DNA from: Turritopsis dohrnii
Lineage: Eukaryota > Cnidaria > Hydrozoa > Anthoathecata > Oceaniidae
Assembly (NCBI GenBank): GCA_027922465.2
Contig: BQMF02000228.1
Span: 248,001-312,000 of the forward strand
Length of the DNA stretch: 64,000 nt
Direction of reading: 5' to 3'
Shown here: positions 31,240 through 44,492 of the stretch, one piece after another
How positions within the stretch are numbered: position 1 is the first letter of the stretch
Layout: each line of letters begins with the position of its first letter
Translations under genes and position numbers: made by a program
Notes under the pieces: model-generated
Seen by the model: the letters and a program-made list of their open reading frames with translations, nothing else
The model's database searches: none
Told to the model about the DNA's origin: nothing

Positions 31240-33990
31240 CGTTTTTTTACGATTATTATATAGCAGCATGTGCCGTGATGTCAGTTTTTTAAATCTATCA
31301 CGGGAATCATTGTGTTGCATCCCTAATCAAACGCGACGTTTTTGGGGAAATATCTGACGTTTTTTAGGGTCCGCGATACGGGTGATGGAGTGACGCAAAA
31401 TTTGGGCCTAAATTTTATTTGGTACTGCGGCTTTGACATCATCAAAATCTTTAACCGTCGATATCTCTACAACAGTTGGTCGTAGCGAAACGATCCCATA
31501 AATTTTTTTGCTCAGTTTTTTCGAGCTTTATAACGTGTACACTTTTAAATCGCTCTTGCTTGATTTAATTTTTCGTTACGGGGGTTTGCACACCTTGATT
31601 ATATTTTTCGTCACCTTTTTTCGACATGGGATTTGCATATATCCTTTTTGAAGTTAGATGCGGGTTAGTATATCTCATGGCTGCGTATTTCAACAAAATG
31701 CTCCATTGGTTTTTAATTTTGAAGCAATATTTCGAAGGTGATACCTTTGTCATCAGGCTTTGAGTAAATTGCCAGTTGACTTTTGCAATGGTGAGTCTTC
31801 TCTGATGTTCAACTTCACGCTGATCGACTTGAAAAGCTGCTTCCAAAACTTTGTTTGCACATAATTGTCCATCATCAAAATTCATATCCCCTTCTGAAGG
31901 CGCAGATTGGTTATCTCCAAAGCACAGACCTTCCTAGGAAAGTTCTTTTGTTCTACTTTGATTGTGTTGCGGGTGTTGAAATTGAATTCAGCATGTGGAC
32001 ACATTCTCAAATGGCTTGCACTTGAAGATTTTTCCCACTTTCCTTTGACAATGTTGTGGAGGTGCTGATTTAATCGAGTTTGAACTCTGCATCTAGTTTC
32101 TCCCATATACAATTTCCTGCATGCACAGTCCACTTTGTAAACACCTGGGTTCTTGTTGTTGCTGACCACTGGTTTGTTTCTTGACCTGAAGATGGAATTG
32201 AGGTTTCAGCCGGACTTGAAAACTGCTTTGTATCCAGTTTTTTTGAAAACTTTCGTTAGTTGCAGACTTACTTTTGGTATCCATGGCAAGGAACAAGGTT
32301 GTTGATTTCAAACTGATTTTTCTCTTTTCTTCTTTGCTTTTCTTTCTTTTATGATCTTGCTGAGAAATTTTCGGATGTAGCTGTTTTCAATAAACATGTC
32401 TGTGAGAAAGTTTAGCTCGTGATGGAGATATTTTTTATTGCAAGTTCTTAACGCTCTATCAATGAAACCGCAGAAGATTCCTTTTGTAATGGTTGGGTCG
32501 TGGCACGATGATGGTTTGATCTGGGCGTTTGTAATCGAATCCTTGTGGTACACTTTGAATTAGTAGTTGCCGGTCTTGTTATTGATGATGGTGACATCTA
32601 GGAAGTCCAAAGTCTTGTTTTCATCCTCTTGTTCCATGGTGTACTGGACTTTTTTATGATGTTGGTTCAGTATGTTTAAGAATTGGTCTGCTTGGTTCAT
32701 TGATGGGAAGCGGGAAAGACTGTCGTCCACATACCTTTTTAAGGATTTGATTTCAATCTTTGGTGTTGAGTTGAGAGCTTTGTTTATTGCTCTTCATTTG
32801 TGAAATTGAAGGCAACTTTCAGAAATGACAACCATCAGTGCGAGTCCAATCAGACCTGAATTTTCGAGTTCGTAAATGTTGCCGTTCCAAATGAAATAGT
32901 ACTTTTTAAGACAAATGTCAATAAGGCTTTTGTGCATTGATGTAGCGTCTGGTCGTTCGAATGTTGTTTGAGCATAACTGTGGTAGCTTCTTTCACAGGT
33001 TCTGAAGGATAAAGGTTAATCACATCAAAGGATACTTAAACTTCGTCTTGTTGGATCTCCCAAGTCTTAGCTCCATTTACAAACGATAAGGAGTTCTTCA
33101 GGTGTGTGTTATTTTGATTGAGCGTGGGTTGAATGATCGATACAAGATACTTGGACACTTCATATCAGGAATTTTTCCAAGCACTTTCCAACTACCGTTT
33201 AGCAGTAGTTAAAACTCAATTTTGAATTGAGCTTAGAAACTCAATCATTCATTGTCAATTAAACATTTTTTAGCTCTTTAATGCGTTGTATTTAAAAACA
33301 TGTTTTGAGAGAGTAACTAGGCTATTATTCACCAACAATTCTGTTACTAGGGAGAACAATCACCATTGGTAAGGTAATTTTGAAATTTCCTTTGATATAT
33401 GCATTCATTTCTTCACCTTACGAAAGAATATGAAAATGCAAAGTGGTACCAGTAGGACATTGATGTTATTCAATGAAAAAACATCTTAGTTTCTAACTCC
33501 CTATGCATGCCTCTCATGACAAGGCCTGTTTATGGAGATTAACTCTCTAAAATTGCGGAGCTTCCTGGACTGTAAAACTCAATCTTCTCTACAAAAAACG
33601 GTAGTAACCAAAAGTGCTTGGAAAAATCCCTGCATATGTAGTGGTGCCAATGGTTGATACTTTTTTTGTGGTTTGTGGGCTTTTATTGCTCCATACATCC
33701 TGGTGGTGTTGCATCACTAGGGTATAGTTGTAGGTATTTTTTTTGTTGAATCGTTTTTTCATGCTTTGCAAAGTCGGAATCGTTTCACTACGACCAACTG
33801 TTACTGAGATTTCATCGATTAAAGATTTTGATGACATCATAGCTGCATCACTCAAAAGAAATTAACAATGTTGCATTCAATTGGGGATGCAATGCAGTGG
33901 TTTCCTGTGATCATAAAAGTAACTGACGTCAAATGCCATGTGGTTTTATACTAATTGTGAAAAAAGTGTCTCTGGCTGCTATGTGGTTTT
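31240..33990 (-). mobile_element. Penelope-like element with inverted terminal repeats, decayed
   Basis: The core encodes reverse transcriptase then GIY-YIG endonuclease, the Penelope-like order. Flanks: sequence around 31441-31505 (GACATCATCAAAATCTTTAA, AGTTGGTCGTAGCGAAACGA) returns inverted around 33785-33842, and the similarity extends outward (TGATGTCAG and TTGCATCCC at about 31275-31325 against the inverse at about 33870-33935). Penelope elements often carry such repeats in inverted orientation. A related sequence, GCGATACGGGTGAT, occurs twice in the left flank (about 31100 and 31372). Ends are approximate. Confidence 0.75.
31565..33180 (-). pseudogene. Penelope-type reverse transcriptase with GIY-YIG endonuclease (multiple lesions)
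   Basis: Read from high to low coordinates: FVNGAKTWEIQQDE..VSFDVINLYPSEPV (reverse-transcriptase block A, about 33030-33090), then several stops, then CHDPTITKGIFCGFIDRALR (about 32450-32520). Next come a stretch ending IPKVSLQLTKVFKKTGYKAV and the endonuclease GVYKVDCACRKLYMGETRCR at about 32080-32150. The endonuclease carries the GVY/YMG version of GIY-YIG, the following Arg, and the C-x-C ahead of it. A tail continues to about 31565. Stops and frameshifts are scattered, so it is not functional. Confidence 0.8.
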
Positions 33991-35462
33991 ACGTGCAGAT
34001 AAGAAGACGATGACCCTTAAAACAACCTAAATATATCACTCTCTAAAATAAAAGTGGTATATATGCACTTTACACGATTATTATAATAAGATTGTTTTTG
34101 AAAATATATTAGAATAGAGTATATTCATACACCATAAAATGATGTATCAGAATTTATAATAACAATCCCATGTATTTTTCGATTGATTCTGCAAGCTCTA
34201 CAACATGTGTACACTTTCCAGTCACAGTTGCGTGATTTGGTTTTTCATCACAGGGCATGCAAAAATGACACATTGTTTTGAAGTTAAACTCACTAAAGAG
34301 TTTTACCAGGGATGCTAGTAATGTTATATAAAATAAATATCAAAGTGTGTGTTTAGCAGTCAAAATTGGCAGTCAGTTTCTGCTAGCTCCCTCTACTGAT
34401 TACGCATTGTTGAAAATCTGCCTTTACCAAGAAGTCAAATAAAAAAAAACATCATGAATGGGATTAAGTCTTAAATAAAGAATTCAATAGAATGGTTTAA
34501 ACTCAAAAACAAGGCAAATGAAGAAATGAATCCCCATTGAGTCTGTGTTACATACAAGCTTAACTCAACTTAAAATAAAAACTTTCAAACTTAACTTATA
34601 AAACAACAACAACCTATCACAAACATTTCTTTTCCACCACACCCTCTTTTTAAAAAAATGAACAAAGATATTTTATATTAATTCATCTGCAAAACATGGA
34701 GGTGTGACGCGTCGAGAAAGAACATTATAATTATAATTGTAATATTGATCTAGTAATGTAACATGGTACGCGCAACAAAAGGTATAAAAGAATCAACCAT
34801 TAGCATTACATCATTCATTATAATGATTATGTAGGTTTCTTTCTAAAATAGCAACCATTTCTAACCTCCTAAAGAAAATAGAAATAAATCACACAAACTT
34901 TATTATAAAAGAAACATAGGAACAAAATTGCCTAGTGTCTTCTCTTTGCCGCAACAACAAGTATCGAGCAGTCATCAATGAATCGCGGCCAATGAATGGG
35001 CAACGGTTGTTTACCGTTTTGTTTTGATATTCCAAAGTATAACCTTCAGTGATTTCGTCAACTTTGCTAATTTGATAAGTGCGCAGCGCTTGGACTATGT
35101 GCACACCAAATAGAAAGTCGACTTCGAAAGTTGCCACTTATTTCTCCAACTCAACGCAACGCAAACCACATTGGGAGGCGGTGATGCTCCTCTTTCCGTA
35201 ACTACGTTTGGGTTCCTATAAAGGAAAGTAATTTTTCTAAAGCTCCCTTTTCCCGCGGACTCCAGGGGGTCAAAACAAATACTTGTAAAATTCGATCAAT
35301 TTTGCCACAAAAATAACTTATGATACACTAAACCATTACTGAAACTTTTGGAATCATTACATTACATATTTCTTCTATTTCAGTGCAAAATTTCACAATA
35401 TCTAATCTTGTAATTCCAGAGAAATAACCTGATCTTTCCAAGAAAACGACAATATCGATTAT
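33991..35462. other. no gene seen
   Basis: AT-rich. An arginine-containing peptide MTARYLLLRQREDTRQF could be read on the minus strand from 34975 and looks like a mitochondrial presequence, but I could not splice it to ABAT in phase. The rest shows nothing I can support. Confidence 0.35.
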
Positions 35463-35957
35463 GGGGTGACTTCGATCAGCTTATGATGAGAAGCGCCAAA
35501 TGACTTATAATTATATTTGGCAATTTTTTAAAGCGCCATTATTACAATATTAACAGACCACCATTTCTCATCCGCGGTAAATGTTCGACCATAAAAGATC
35601 AGCGAATGTTTGTAAAACAAAAGATATTTAAAACGAAATTAACATTGAAATTTCATTGTATATATCTCAAACAAAATTTTTGAGATCTATCATCATGGGG
35701 AAAGAGCACACTTATTAAAATTTCTTCGGTAAGTCATTAAATCTCCCATGAGATACGACGACTTTTCACAAAGTTCTTGCGAACATGTAACTTATAACGA
35801 TATAAAACATTCGTTTTTTTCGTGTTTTTATAAACACGATATTATCGATAAGGCAATAAGGAAAAGAAAAACAGAATATAGGAATCTAAATGAAAATCTT
35901 GAAAAATATGAAAAACTCACTTTAATTTCAGTTATTTTTACTGATCGAAGTCACCCC
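35463..35957. mobile_element. MITE with perfect 17-base terminal inverted repeats
   Basis: GGGGTGACTTCGATCAG at 35463-35479 and its exact inverse at 35941-35957. Directly after the right end a second, slightly different copy of that end follows (CTGATCAAAGTCACCCT). The interior has no recognised gene. The target duplication is unclear. Confidence 0.75.
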
Positions 35958-35988
35958 ACTGATCAAAGTCACCCTGCTTTATAGTAGT

Positions 35989-36788
35989 CAGTCTATTTCA
36001 GGAAAAATCTACTACGTGTGTGGTCAATCGCACGCGCAAAAAAGACTACGCGAGTTGCCCTGTGTGACCAATATCTTACGTGCGAGTAGTCTTACAAGTG
36101 CGATTGGAGCTACTGCAGTTTATCGCGCAGCTATTGTGAAAAAAAGGTTAAGCGCGGATATTTTCAAGACGGGAGAATATATCATATCATGAAAAACTTG
36201 TTTTGGACGATTATGTTCATTATCGTAAAATATATATCGTTTGCAACATCCAGAAAAAACTCAATACAATTAACGAAATAAAACAATCGTTTCGTTGCAG
36301 TAGAAGCAGAAGAAAAGAACAGAAAAGAGTTTATGGAAATCTTTTTTTTTTAGGTTAGATTAATTATGAAAAAATTAAAACAAAAATGATTTATCTTTCG
36401 GCAACTTTTGACGGAGGAGAAGCATCTTTTTGCGAAATTCAACCGTAAAAAGTTTTTACTCCGGATACTGTGAAAAGGCGGAAGAAAAAGCTAAAGAAAA
36501 AGACAAATAATATATTATTAATTATTAATGAGGATTAGTGGGAGTGACGTCAAAGAAGAAACAACGATAAAAGGAAAGGAAATGCTACATGTTGTTATTT
36601 ATACGAGGACAAATGGAAGAAAAAAGCTACTTGCAGCTCACTTGCGTGAAAATAATTTTTATTTTTTCAAGAAAAAGAATTACTAAGTTATATCCTATTG
36701 ACGCGTGCGATGAATCGCACAGGAAAAATCACTTACTTGTGTGTGGGCGTGTGCGCGTGCGATCGCACGCGTCTCGTGAAATAGACTG
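35989..36788. mobile_element. MITE, 800 bases, with AGTAGT target duplication
   Basis: CAGTCTATTTCA at 35989 and TGAAATAGACTG ending at 36788, flanked by AGTAGT on both sides (35983-35988, 36789-36794). Both ends carry GC-rich words around CGATCGCACGCG, unusual in this AT-rich region. No transposase frame is present. Confidence 0.72.
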
Positions 36789-36850
36789 AGTAGTGGTATC
36801 ACTTTCAGAATTCTTGTGAGAGGTTGGGGTTCAATTCCCCTTGGCAGCGA
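36783..36850 (+). other. tRNA-like fragment (possible SINE head)
   Basis: GGGG-TTCAATT-CCCC at 36826-36840 is a textbook T-arm with a seven-base loop, and AGTGGTATCAC upstream resembles an A box. The acceptor arm is not formed, and the MITE at 35989-36788 inserted at the 5' side. It is probably a tRNA relic or tRNA-derived SINE, not a working tRNA gene. Confidence 0.3.
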
Positions 36851-37330
36851 TTCACTTTGCGTTTACCATAGCGCACAGGCCCTTGAATGGGTTTGTTTCA
36901 CTCATGCGAGAGTGTCAAATAAATACTTTTTAACTGTCTGTAAATTAAAAATTATTTTCATGAATCCTAAATCTTTGATTTTTTTGTGTAAGGTTGCTAG
37001 GAATTAAGCTGTCTGAACTCTATGTGAACTCTATGTGAAGATGAATTTATTCTATGCAACATAAAAAAATCTTATTTCCCTTTTTTTTGCTGGCAAAAAA
37101 CATTAGTAATACACATTTTAGATGATCATTTTATTTCACATAATTTTGAGATGCTCATTTATTTGATGATCATTTTAAAATGAATAAAAAATAGTAATTC
37201 CCAGGAAGATTGTCTTCCTGCCAGTTTTTTTTTTCAGTCACAATTATCATTTTTCAATGAAATAATAATTCATGTACTCTTGAAATCAATGTCATTCTTT
37301 TCTCTGTATATATTATAGATAATTGTCAAT

Positions 37331-40300
37331 ATGAATGGTGACTCAAAATTATTAGAAAATGAATTTGATTTGCCTGATCTCAGAGATGGAGACCTGCCTA
37401 GCTTGGAAAGTATTCTCCAAGAAAAAGATACCAATGGATTTGATTTTGAGGATTTTTCAGTGATGCATGGAAATAACCTGAAAACAGAGGATGGTACAAC
37501 AAGTATTGCTAGTGAAATGTTACCTGTTCCGAAATTAAATCTTGCTGATTTGCTAAAACCTAAGAAACCAAACCAACATGGATCTCTTTTGCGACATGTC
37601 ATTTTAAGGAGAATTTCTTCCCAAATGATTGATGCATGTAACCGGCGAGATGCTGGACTTCCCACTTCTATGGCTGTATCTAACTTGATTGCTATTGGAA
37701 CATCCCATGGTTTAGTCCTTGTCTTTGAACCTAAAGACCAAGTATTGAAATTAGTCTTGGGAACAACCTCCGATGGTGACAAATATGGAGCAGTGACTGC
37801 ATTAGGTGTGAACTTTTTATTATTGTTTAAAATGTAAAATTTTATTTATATACTAGAAAGCATGTGAACTTTTAAATGAAATTTGCTCTGATTTTATAAT
37901 TTAAAATGATCTCTTAGTCATATTTGTTTTTTGTTGTTGTTTTTTTCTTATTTCAATTTCTTAGATTAAATGAGATTTATTTCCGAATTTCCATATTACC
38001 CAGCGTTACAGTAAAATTGACAGCTGCAAGTTTTTATAGGAGAAATGTGATTTTTTTCTAAAAACCATTTTACAAGCTGACTTCAAAAGGAGAGGTTGAA
38101 AATAAAATATCATAAGATTTCACTGTTATTTTTGGACCTCCATGTTTTTTGCTGATATATATTTTATATTTGGTTCTATTACATTAATCAGGCCTGATAG
38201 ATGGCTTCATGTTGACATTAACAAAAATATTTTGATCTTTTAGGAATCAATGTCGACTGTACACGGTTACTTTGTGGCTATGCTAGAGGACAAATAACAA
38301 TGTGGGATTTAAATAATGGATCATGTCTAAGAGTTATTACGGAAGCACATCCTATTGGCTATGCGGTTTTACACATTCAGTTTACTGATGATCCAACTGT
38401 AGCCATGCTAAACGACAGTAGTGGTTCAGTTTACACTCTAAGCTTCAAGAGACTCATAACACGTACATGCGAATCATCCTGTTTTTTCTCAGGCAGTAAA
38501 GGTGAAGTGTGCACTATGGTTCCGTTACACATGAGTCCAAATTTAAAGGATAGTCCTCTATACACGTCCTCGCTTCTTGCAATGGCATCTCTCACAAAAT
38601 TGATCATTATAGAGATGAAACCAAAACCAACTGCTGTTTTTACAAAGAAGCTAACTGGCCCACAAGATTGTTTGCCATTATTAGGTTGGCATTTTACATT
38701 ACTGGATGGTAGTGGAGAAAAGCAGGTGGTGCCAGTACTCGCTTTTGCTCGCAATAAAACTGTTTTATTTTACAAAGTTGGAAAAACTGGAGATGCTTAT
38801 GAATTCACTCTATGGCAAACATTGAAGTTAGACTACACTCTGGTGACAATGTGTTGGCTCAATTCTCAAATTCTTGTCACTATAGACACATTTGAGCGAA
38901 TTAGAACTGTAGATATAAGGAGTGGTGAAGAGCTGGAGTGTCTTGATTTGGTATCTGTTCAACTGGTGTATGGAAGTAGCTACTTCAAGTCACTCTCAAC
39001 TGGTGGTAATGTCAGTGTTGCTTTAAAGGCAGCCAGTGAACATGCTTGTTACCAATCAGTGCAAGTGTACAATGGTCAATTGATCCTTTTAGGCATAAAG
39101 TCAGTTCATTGCTTATCATTAAGACATTGGAAAGACCGGTTAGATTACTTCGTCAAAAGGAATGAATTTGTTGAAGCTCTTTCACTCGCTAAGTCACTCT
39201 ACATGGAGGAAGCAAAAGCTGTTGTTGGCTTGGTTGGTTCTCGAAAAAACAAAAAACTGCAAGTTTCTGAAGAGATTTCTGGCATACTGTTGTCCTACTT
39301 AGATGTAGCAATGACTGTGAATTGCCCTAAAACTAACGATGAGAGTTTACTAGCACCATATTTCAGGAGTCTTGTTCCAATCAGTATTGAATACTGCCTG
39401 TTGATCGAAGATTCGGAGTTGCTTTTCACCGAGGTGTACGAGCACTTCGCTGACGATGCTGTTGCAAAGAAAGAGTTCTTAGAGGGTCTTGAAAGTTACA
39501 TTTTAGATGATAAAGCTACAACACTGTCACCTGTGGTAATGCGTGATTTGATTGAGCATTACGAAGCAACAGCTCAACTGAGTAAATTAGAACGTTGTCT
39601 AGTACATTTGGATTTATCGTCAGTTGATATCGATTACATGGTCAAACTATGCTGGGCCCATCACTTGTACGATCTTGTCATTTATGTATTTACCAAGGGA
39701 CTGAAGGATTACCTCACACCACTGGAGAAGCTCATCAAAATTTTGCGGAATGCCCTTGACGAAAGCAATGGAGTGTTGGACGACAAGCATTCAGCGTTAG
39801 GTTGCAAAATTCTTGTTTATCTGAGCTGTTGCCTGGCTGGAAACCAATATCCAATTGGCGTCATCGATGAGAAATATGTACAGGAAGTGAAAGATGACAT
39901 TTTCAACTCTATCATCATCAAAAGATCCGAACATGCCAGCTATTCGGAAACTTACCCATACCTACGCACGTTACTTATGTTTGATACGAGGGAATTCTTA
40001 AACGTGCTTTCGTTGGCGTTCGAAGAAAAGGAGTTCGAGCCAAGAAGTGAAGATGAAGCTGTTGGCGCCCCATCGAAACGCCAAAAGGTTGTCGACGTTC
40101 TCTTGCAAGTGATGGTGAACGACGAAACATTCACGCCTGCACAAGTCGGTTGCCTCTTCACATTCATAGCGCGACAAATGGCCAAGTATGAAGATAGTAT
40201 TAAAGTCAATAAGCTGCTGTTTGAACAAGTTCTCGAGTATTTGGCTGCTGCTGACGAAGAACAACGTCACGAGGAAAGAGAACAGGCTCTGCTTGAACTA

Positions 40301-42259
40301 AAGGCTGCAGGTGGACTTCGTCAGTTTCCCGATGAAAGAGTTCTCGCTCTTGCCGAATCTGCCAAATTCTACCGCGTATGTGAGATCATATACCAAGAGA
40401 AGAGACAATATAAGAAAGTGTTATCGTGTTATTGGCGCGATTCCGCAAGAAAAGGACTGGCATTCGTTTATATAGAGAAAATGCTTGCAGATGAATCGTT
40501 CACTGATTATGAAAAAGATGACTTTGCCAATGCTGTATTGACATCAATGGATCATCTTGTCGAGATAAACAGTATCAAATTCGCTCATCTGATCACCAGA
40601 TATTTTCCGGAGGCTTTCAACGATGTTGCTGGTAAACTCGACAAGGAACCAGAACTTAAGTATGCTTTTCTCAAAGGCGTTTTCCAGTTTAAAAAGGACA
40701 CAAAACTCGACAAAACGGAAAAGGACTTAAAAGTGAGCCCTGAAGTACACGAAAACTTTGTGGAACTGATGTGCAATTACGAACCGGAATCTGTTTACCA
40801 TTACTTAAAAAGTTACGATAATTACCGTATCGAACAGGTTTTATCGATCGTTCGTGCACATCATCTAACGCAAGCTATAGCTTACCTACTGGAACGTATG
40901 GGTGATGTTCATGGCTCGTTCAAAATTCTCTGCGAAGACCTTCAAAAGAATGTCGACTGCCTTAACAACAGACATCTGGAACTTCACAACATCAATGATG
41001 TCACAGAGGAGCTAGAGATCGCTTTGAAGGCAACGAATAAGAGCTTGCAGGTTGTTATGCAGCTATGCCAAAGAAATTCGCAAAGGTTAGAAATGGAGGA
41101 TAGAGAAGCGATATGGTTTCCGTTGCTTGAAATAGTTATGGCTCCTCAAAGACGCATCAAGGTAAAAAAAAAATCTGTTGCTTTGCTGGTTGTTATTATG
41201 CTTGACCCCAGTTAACCCCGCATTCCTTTGTTGGTCCTTTGCTATTTATTTAGAATAAATATGATTTTACTTGATCTTGATATGTGTTTCTATCCAAAAT
41301 ATATCTATAAAGTTCTACCTAAACCCCTGTTGGTAACAATCGTCTCAGTCCTCGCAATAGATTTATCAGAGTTTTATTTATCTTGAAGCAAAAGGAAATT
41401 GTACATGTTCGCACATGCGCAATAGTATTTACATCTTATCTTTGCATATCTATTCTTTCTTTGTCTTTAGGATACGCAGTCCAACCAATTCCTTGTTTAC
41501 AAAGAATTCACGAAAGATGTCCTCATCAACATGATGTCGTTTATATCGTTGCCGGCAGTTTTGCAAAAGATCATGCAAGATCCGACATACAGTTCCCGTA
41601 AATTTGGGGAAATCAAAGAGCTTATTTTAGGTATGTTGGATACATATACCTATGAACTCACGCTCCTAGAAACAACCACAAACCTTTTAGGGAAGGATTT
41701 GCATGGTCAGTACGAGCAGGAAAAAACATATCTAACTAAAGGTTTCCGTCCAACAGCCAATAAATGCTGCCTGTGCTCCAGCGCGTTTGTCCTTGATCGA
41801 AACAACACGAAAAACTTTATATTGTTTCGCTGTGGTCACACCTACCATGCACAATGTTTACAAGGTTCCGTTGGGTTTGATGAAGAACTTATGTGCGTGC
41901 ATTGCAACAAGAATAACGTTATTATCAGTGGTGGAATGCGACGCTCGACCAGCCGTAGTGATACAGGTAAGATGCCAGTGAGAAAAGGAAAAACAACTAA
42001 AGAGGCTTTCACAGTTCCACTGTCCACCGAGCAAGAAGAAGCACTTAACGGTCTGTGGAATCATAACAGCAGTGTGTCCAAGGTCTCCATTTTATCGGAC
42101 TTACACGAAAGTGACTTCACTGATTGGGCGTCACGCACATCATCGCGTGCTTTGAGTAACGCCATCCCGCGATCTTTCCTTCAAAGTCAACCGAAAAGGG
42201 TGAATGAAAAATTTCCGTTGCGATTGGCACCACCGTTGAGGCGTGACAGTTTGCACTGA
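37331..42259 (+). CDS. VPS8: VPS8, CORVET complex subunit
   Basis: Three exons: 37331-37805, 38244-41161, 41471-42259, with GT-AG introns and phases that close, giving about 1,393 residues (human 1,428). The N-terminal part forms the WD-type propeller (ISALpha-like GTTSDGDKYGAVTALG, LLCGYARGQITMWDLNNG, TCESSCFFSGSKGEVC). An alpha-solenoid follows (FKSLSTGGNVSVALKAASE, YPYLRTLLMFDTREFLNVLS, TPAQVGCLFTFIARQMAKYE, EAIWFPLLEIVMAPQRR). A C-terminal RING-H2 lies at about 1230-1285 (CCLC, CGHTYHAQC, CVHC). VPS8 binds Rab5 and tethers early endosomes as part of CORVET. An in-frame stretch back to a TATTATAG acceptor at 37318 leaves open a further 5' exon. The 2.9-kb central exon is unusual; vertebrate VPS8 has dozens of exons. 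Confidence 0.95.
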
Positions 42260-42323
42260 CCAATGTTCTTCTCCACTTGTCTGTGACACCAACCCTTCAC
42301 ACAAGTTATTTTGCTGAACGAAA

Positions 42324-42329
42324 AATAAA
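42324..42329 (+). promoter_or_regulatory. polyadenylation signal candidate of VPS8
   Basis: AATAAA 65 bases after the VPS8 stop, the first canonical signal downstream. Confidence 0.6.
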
Positions 42330-44492
42330 ACCTAGGGGATTGAGACTTTTTTTAGTATCATTCTACTCATTGATGTCATTTTTAAACAAATATATTTTGT
42401 GATACAAACTTTTTTTGTAATTGCGACACTTTTAAGCCCCACTAGTGCGAAAATTAAATATCTGATTGCGAAATTTTTCAGCAAGAAATATTAACATTGA
42501 AAACACAAAAACAAAAAGCGAAATGAGTGAGAAAATTTAACGTGTAAATCATGTTTACACCATTGAGAAGTACAGAGAAATTTAATTTTCCGCCGGTGTG
42601 AAGCGACCTTAAAACCATTTTCGTCATAGCAACCATCCCTGCTGCATATCCTATATCTTTCAGAAACACTTGAGCTAGTCTTTCGCAATGTATGAGCCAT
42701 TTCTCTTGTTCGAGGTTTAAGCCAAGACTGAGTTTCATAAATGTACATATATTCATCTTTCATCATTTTTTATTAGAAATATAAGATGTTTCTGTTAATG
42801 AAATTATGTTAATGAAAAATATTAAAATAGTATTCTCACTTTTGATTTTTTTGATTTTTGTTTGTTTTAGGCTTTTTGGGTATTTTTGTTTGGAATAACT
42901 TTACTTTTGTTGCTTTTGTAATATTCAAAAAATCTTCAACGCATCTCGAAAATAAAACTCCCTTCGAAGTCTGTTTACATGACGTGTTATTGTCAAGCGA
43001 AGAAGTTTGGCCTCGCTCTCAAGATCTCAATTTCTTTAAACTATTCCACTTAGGAAGTAAGCAATACCAAGTGATAAATAAATGACTATTTATGGAACAA
43101 AAGGCCGCATGGAAACGAGGTCCATCTTGATATACAGTTAGTAATAAATATAAAATAATATCTAGGTGCGAAGTATCTTATATCAACGAATGTTTGTTTC
43201 ATGTCGCATCTTGTATCTGAGCATGCACATGAGTATCTTGCATGTTGCTCACAGTCGCAAAATATTGTGTCAATTTGAAAAACCATTGCAAACATTTTCA
43301 TATTGGAACTGGGATTCTTGCTTAGTCTTGGGGAGAGTGGAACCTTTGAGACGCTCACGATGACCTCAGTTTAACAAAAATTATGGTGCGTATGGGCGTT
43401 TTCTTTAAAACACCAAGGTCGAAACATCAGAATCAGCTTATGGAAGAACTAATAAAAAACCAATAAAGCCTTGTTCGTTAATATTTTGAAAAGAATGGTA
43501 AAAGGCTATCGGAGTTCTGACTGAGAAAACATATTTTCCTATTTCTATGAAGAAAAGAAAAGAATCGAGCCTGGATGGTATGTTACTGGACAGGATTCCT
43601 GGCTATCACACAACATTAGAACAGAGAAACAAACAGAAAAATGTTGAAAACAATCGAAGAAAAGAAACTTTTTACGCTTGACTGAGTTTATTTAGTCAAT
43701 CAACCATGAAGACGAAAACAGAAGTATACAGAAGATTAACAGCAGAGTAATGGAGGCCTTAGGTATGAAGATTTGTTCGAACTTGATTTGGTTATAAGAA
43801 TTTATTTCATTTCGTTCTTTATCAGTGGACGATTAGTATCACTTGTGGTTTGAGGGGTTGTTTTTTTTTGTTTTTTTGCACCGTCTCTTGAAGTGAAGTG
43901 ATAATTGAGTACTCATTACAAATATTGAAGAGTGTAGAGTAAACTTAATTGACTCAGAATCCAATTTAGTAAAAGGTTTAGAGTGGACAAAATAAGGGGT
44001 GTTTTGTTTGTAATGATTAATGATAATGATCTGATGTGAAGTTCGTTAGAATGAACCAACGAGGGATTCTCTTTCGCTTGTTAACTTAAATTTGTTCACC
44101 ATTTTGATATCAATCAGCAGGCAAGTTTCAGATCCATTTCTTTTTCTTCTAACGAGGGTTCCAACCGCTGACATCAGCTTACTGCAACCCTCAGTTCTAT
44201 TTATAGCAGTTCATTATCTTTAATTACAATTGAACTTTAATCATTCACACGTCAGTCGGAATTGATTGGGGTTTTACACAAGTTTGATTTCCAGTCGAGA
44301 CTGGAGACTTATACAAACGTATTCAGCCTCAAAACGTATGCTTTGTGTTTTTCCAAGAAAAAAACATTAAAACATTCAATTCGATGTGTGCAAAACTTTG
44401 TGGGTGTTTTTTATATGTATGTGATGATTTGGAAGAGTTTTAAAAAATGACAAATCCGTTTGATCTACCCAACAGGTAACAAAAAACACAAA
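42330..44492. other. intergenic between VPS8 and the Asp/His-rich gene
   Basis: No gene recognised on either strand. The last part should contain the promoter of the gene at 44493. Confidence 0.4.

Noticed and set aside
34889..35137. Minus-strand frame with a presequence-like peptide, as the missing ABAT first exon
   Set aside because: The ABAT exon at 29804 needs a preceding exon ending in phase 1, and no GT donor in that phase follows the peptide.
42491..42766. Two overlapping minus-strand frames after VPS8
   Set aside because: No recognised motif, no splice or start context, and composition like the surrounding spacer.
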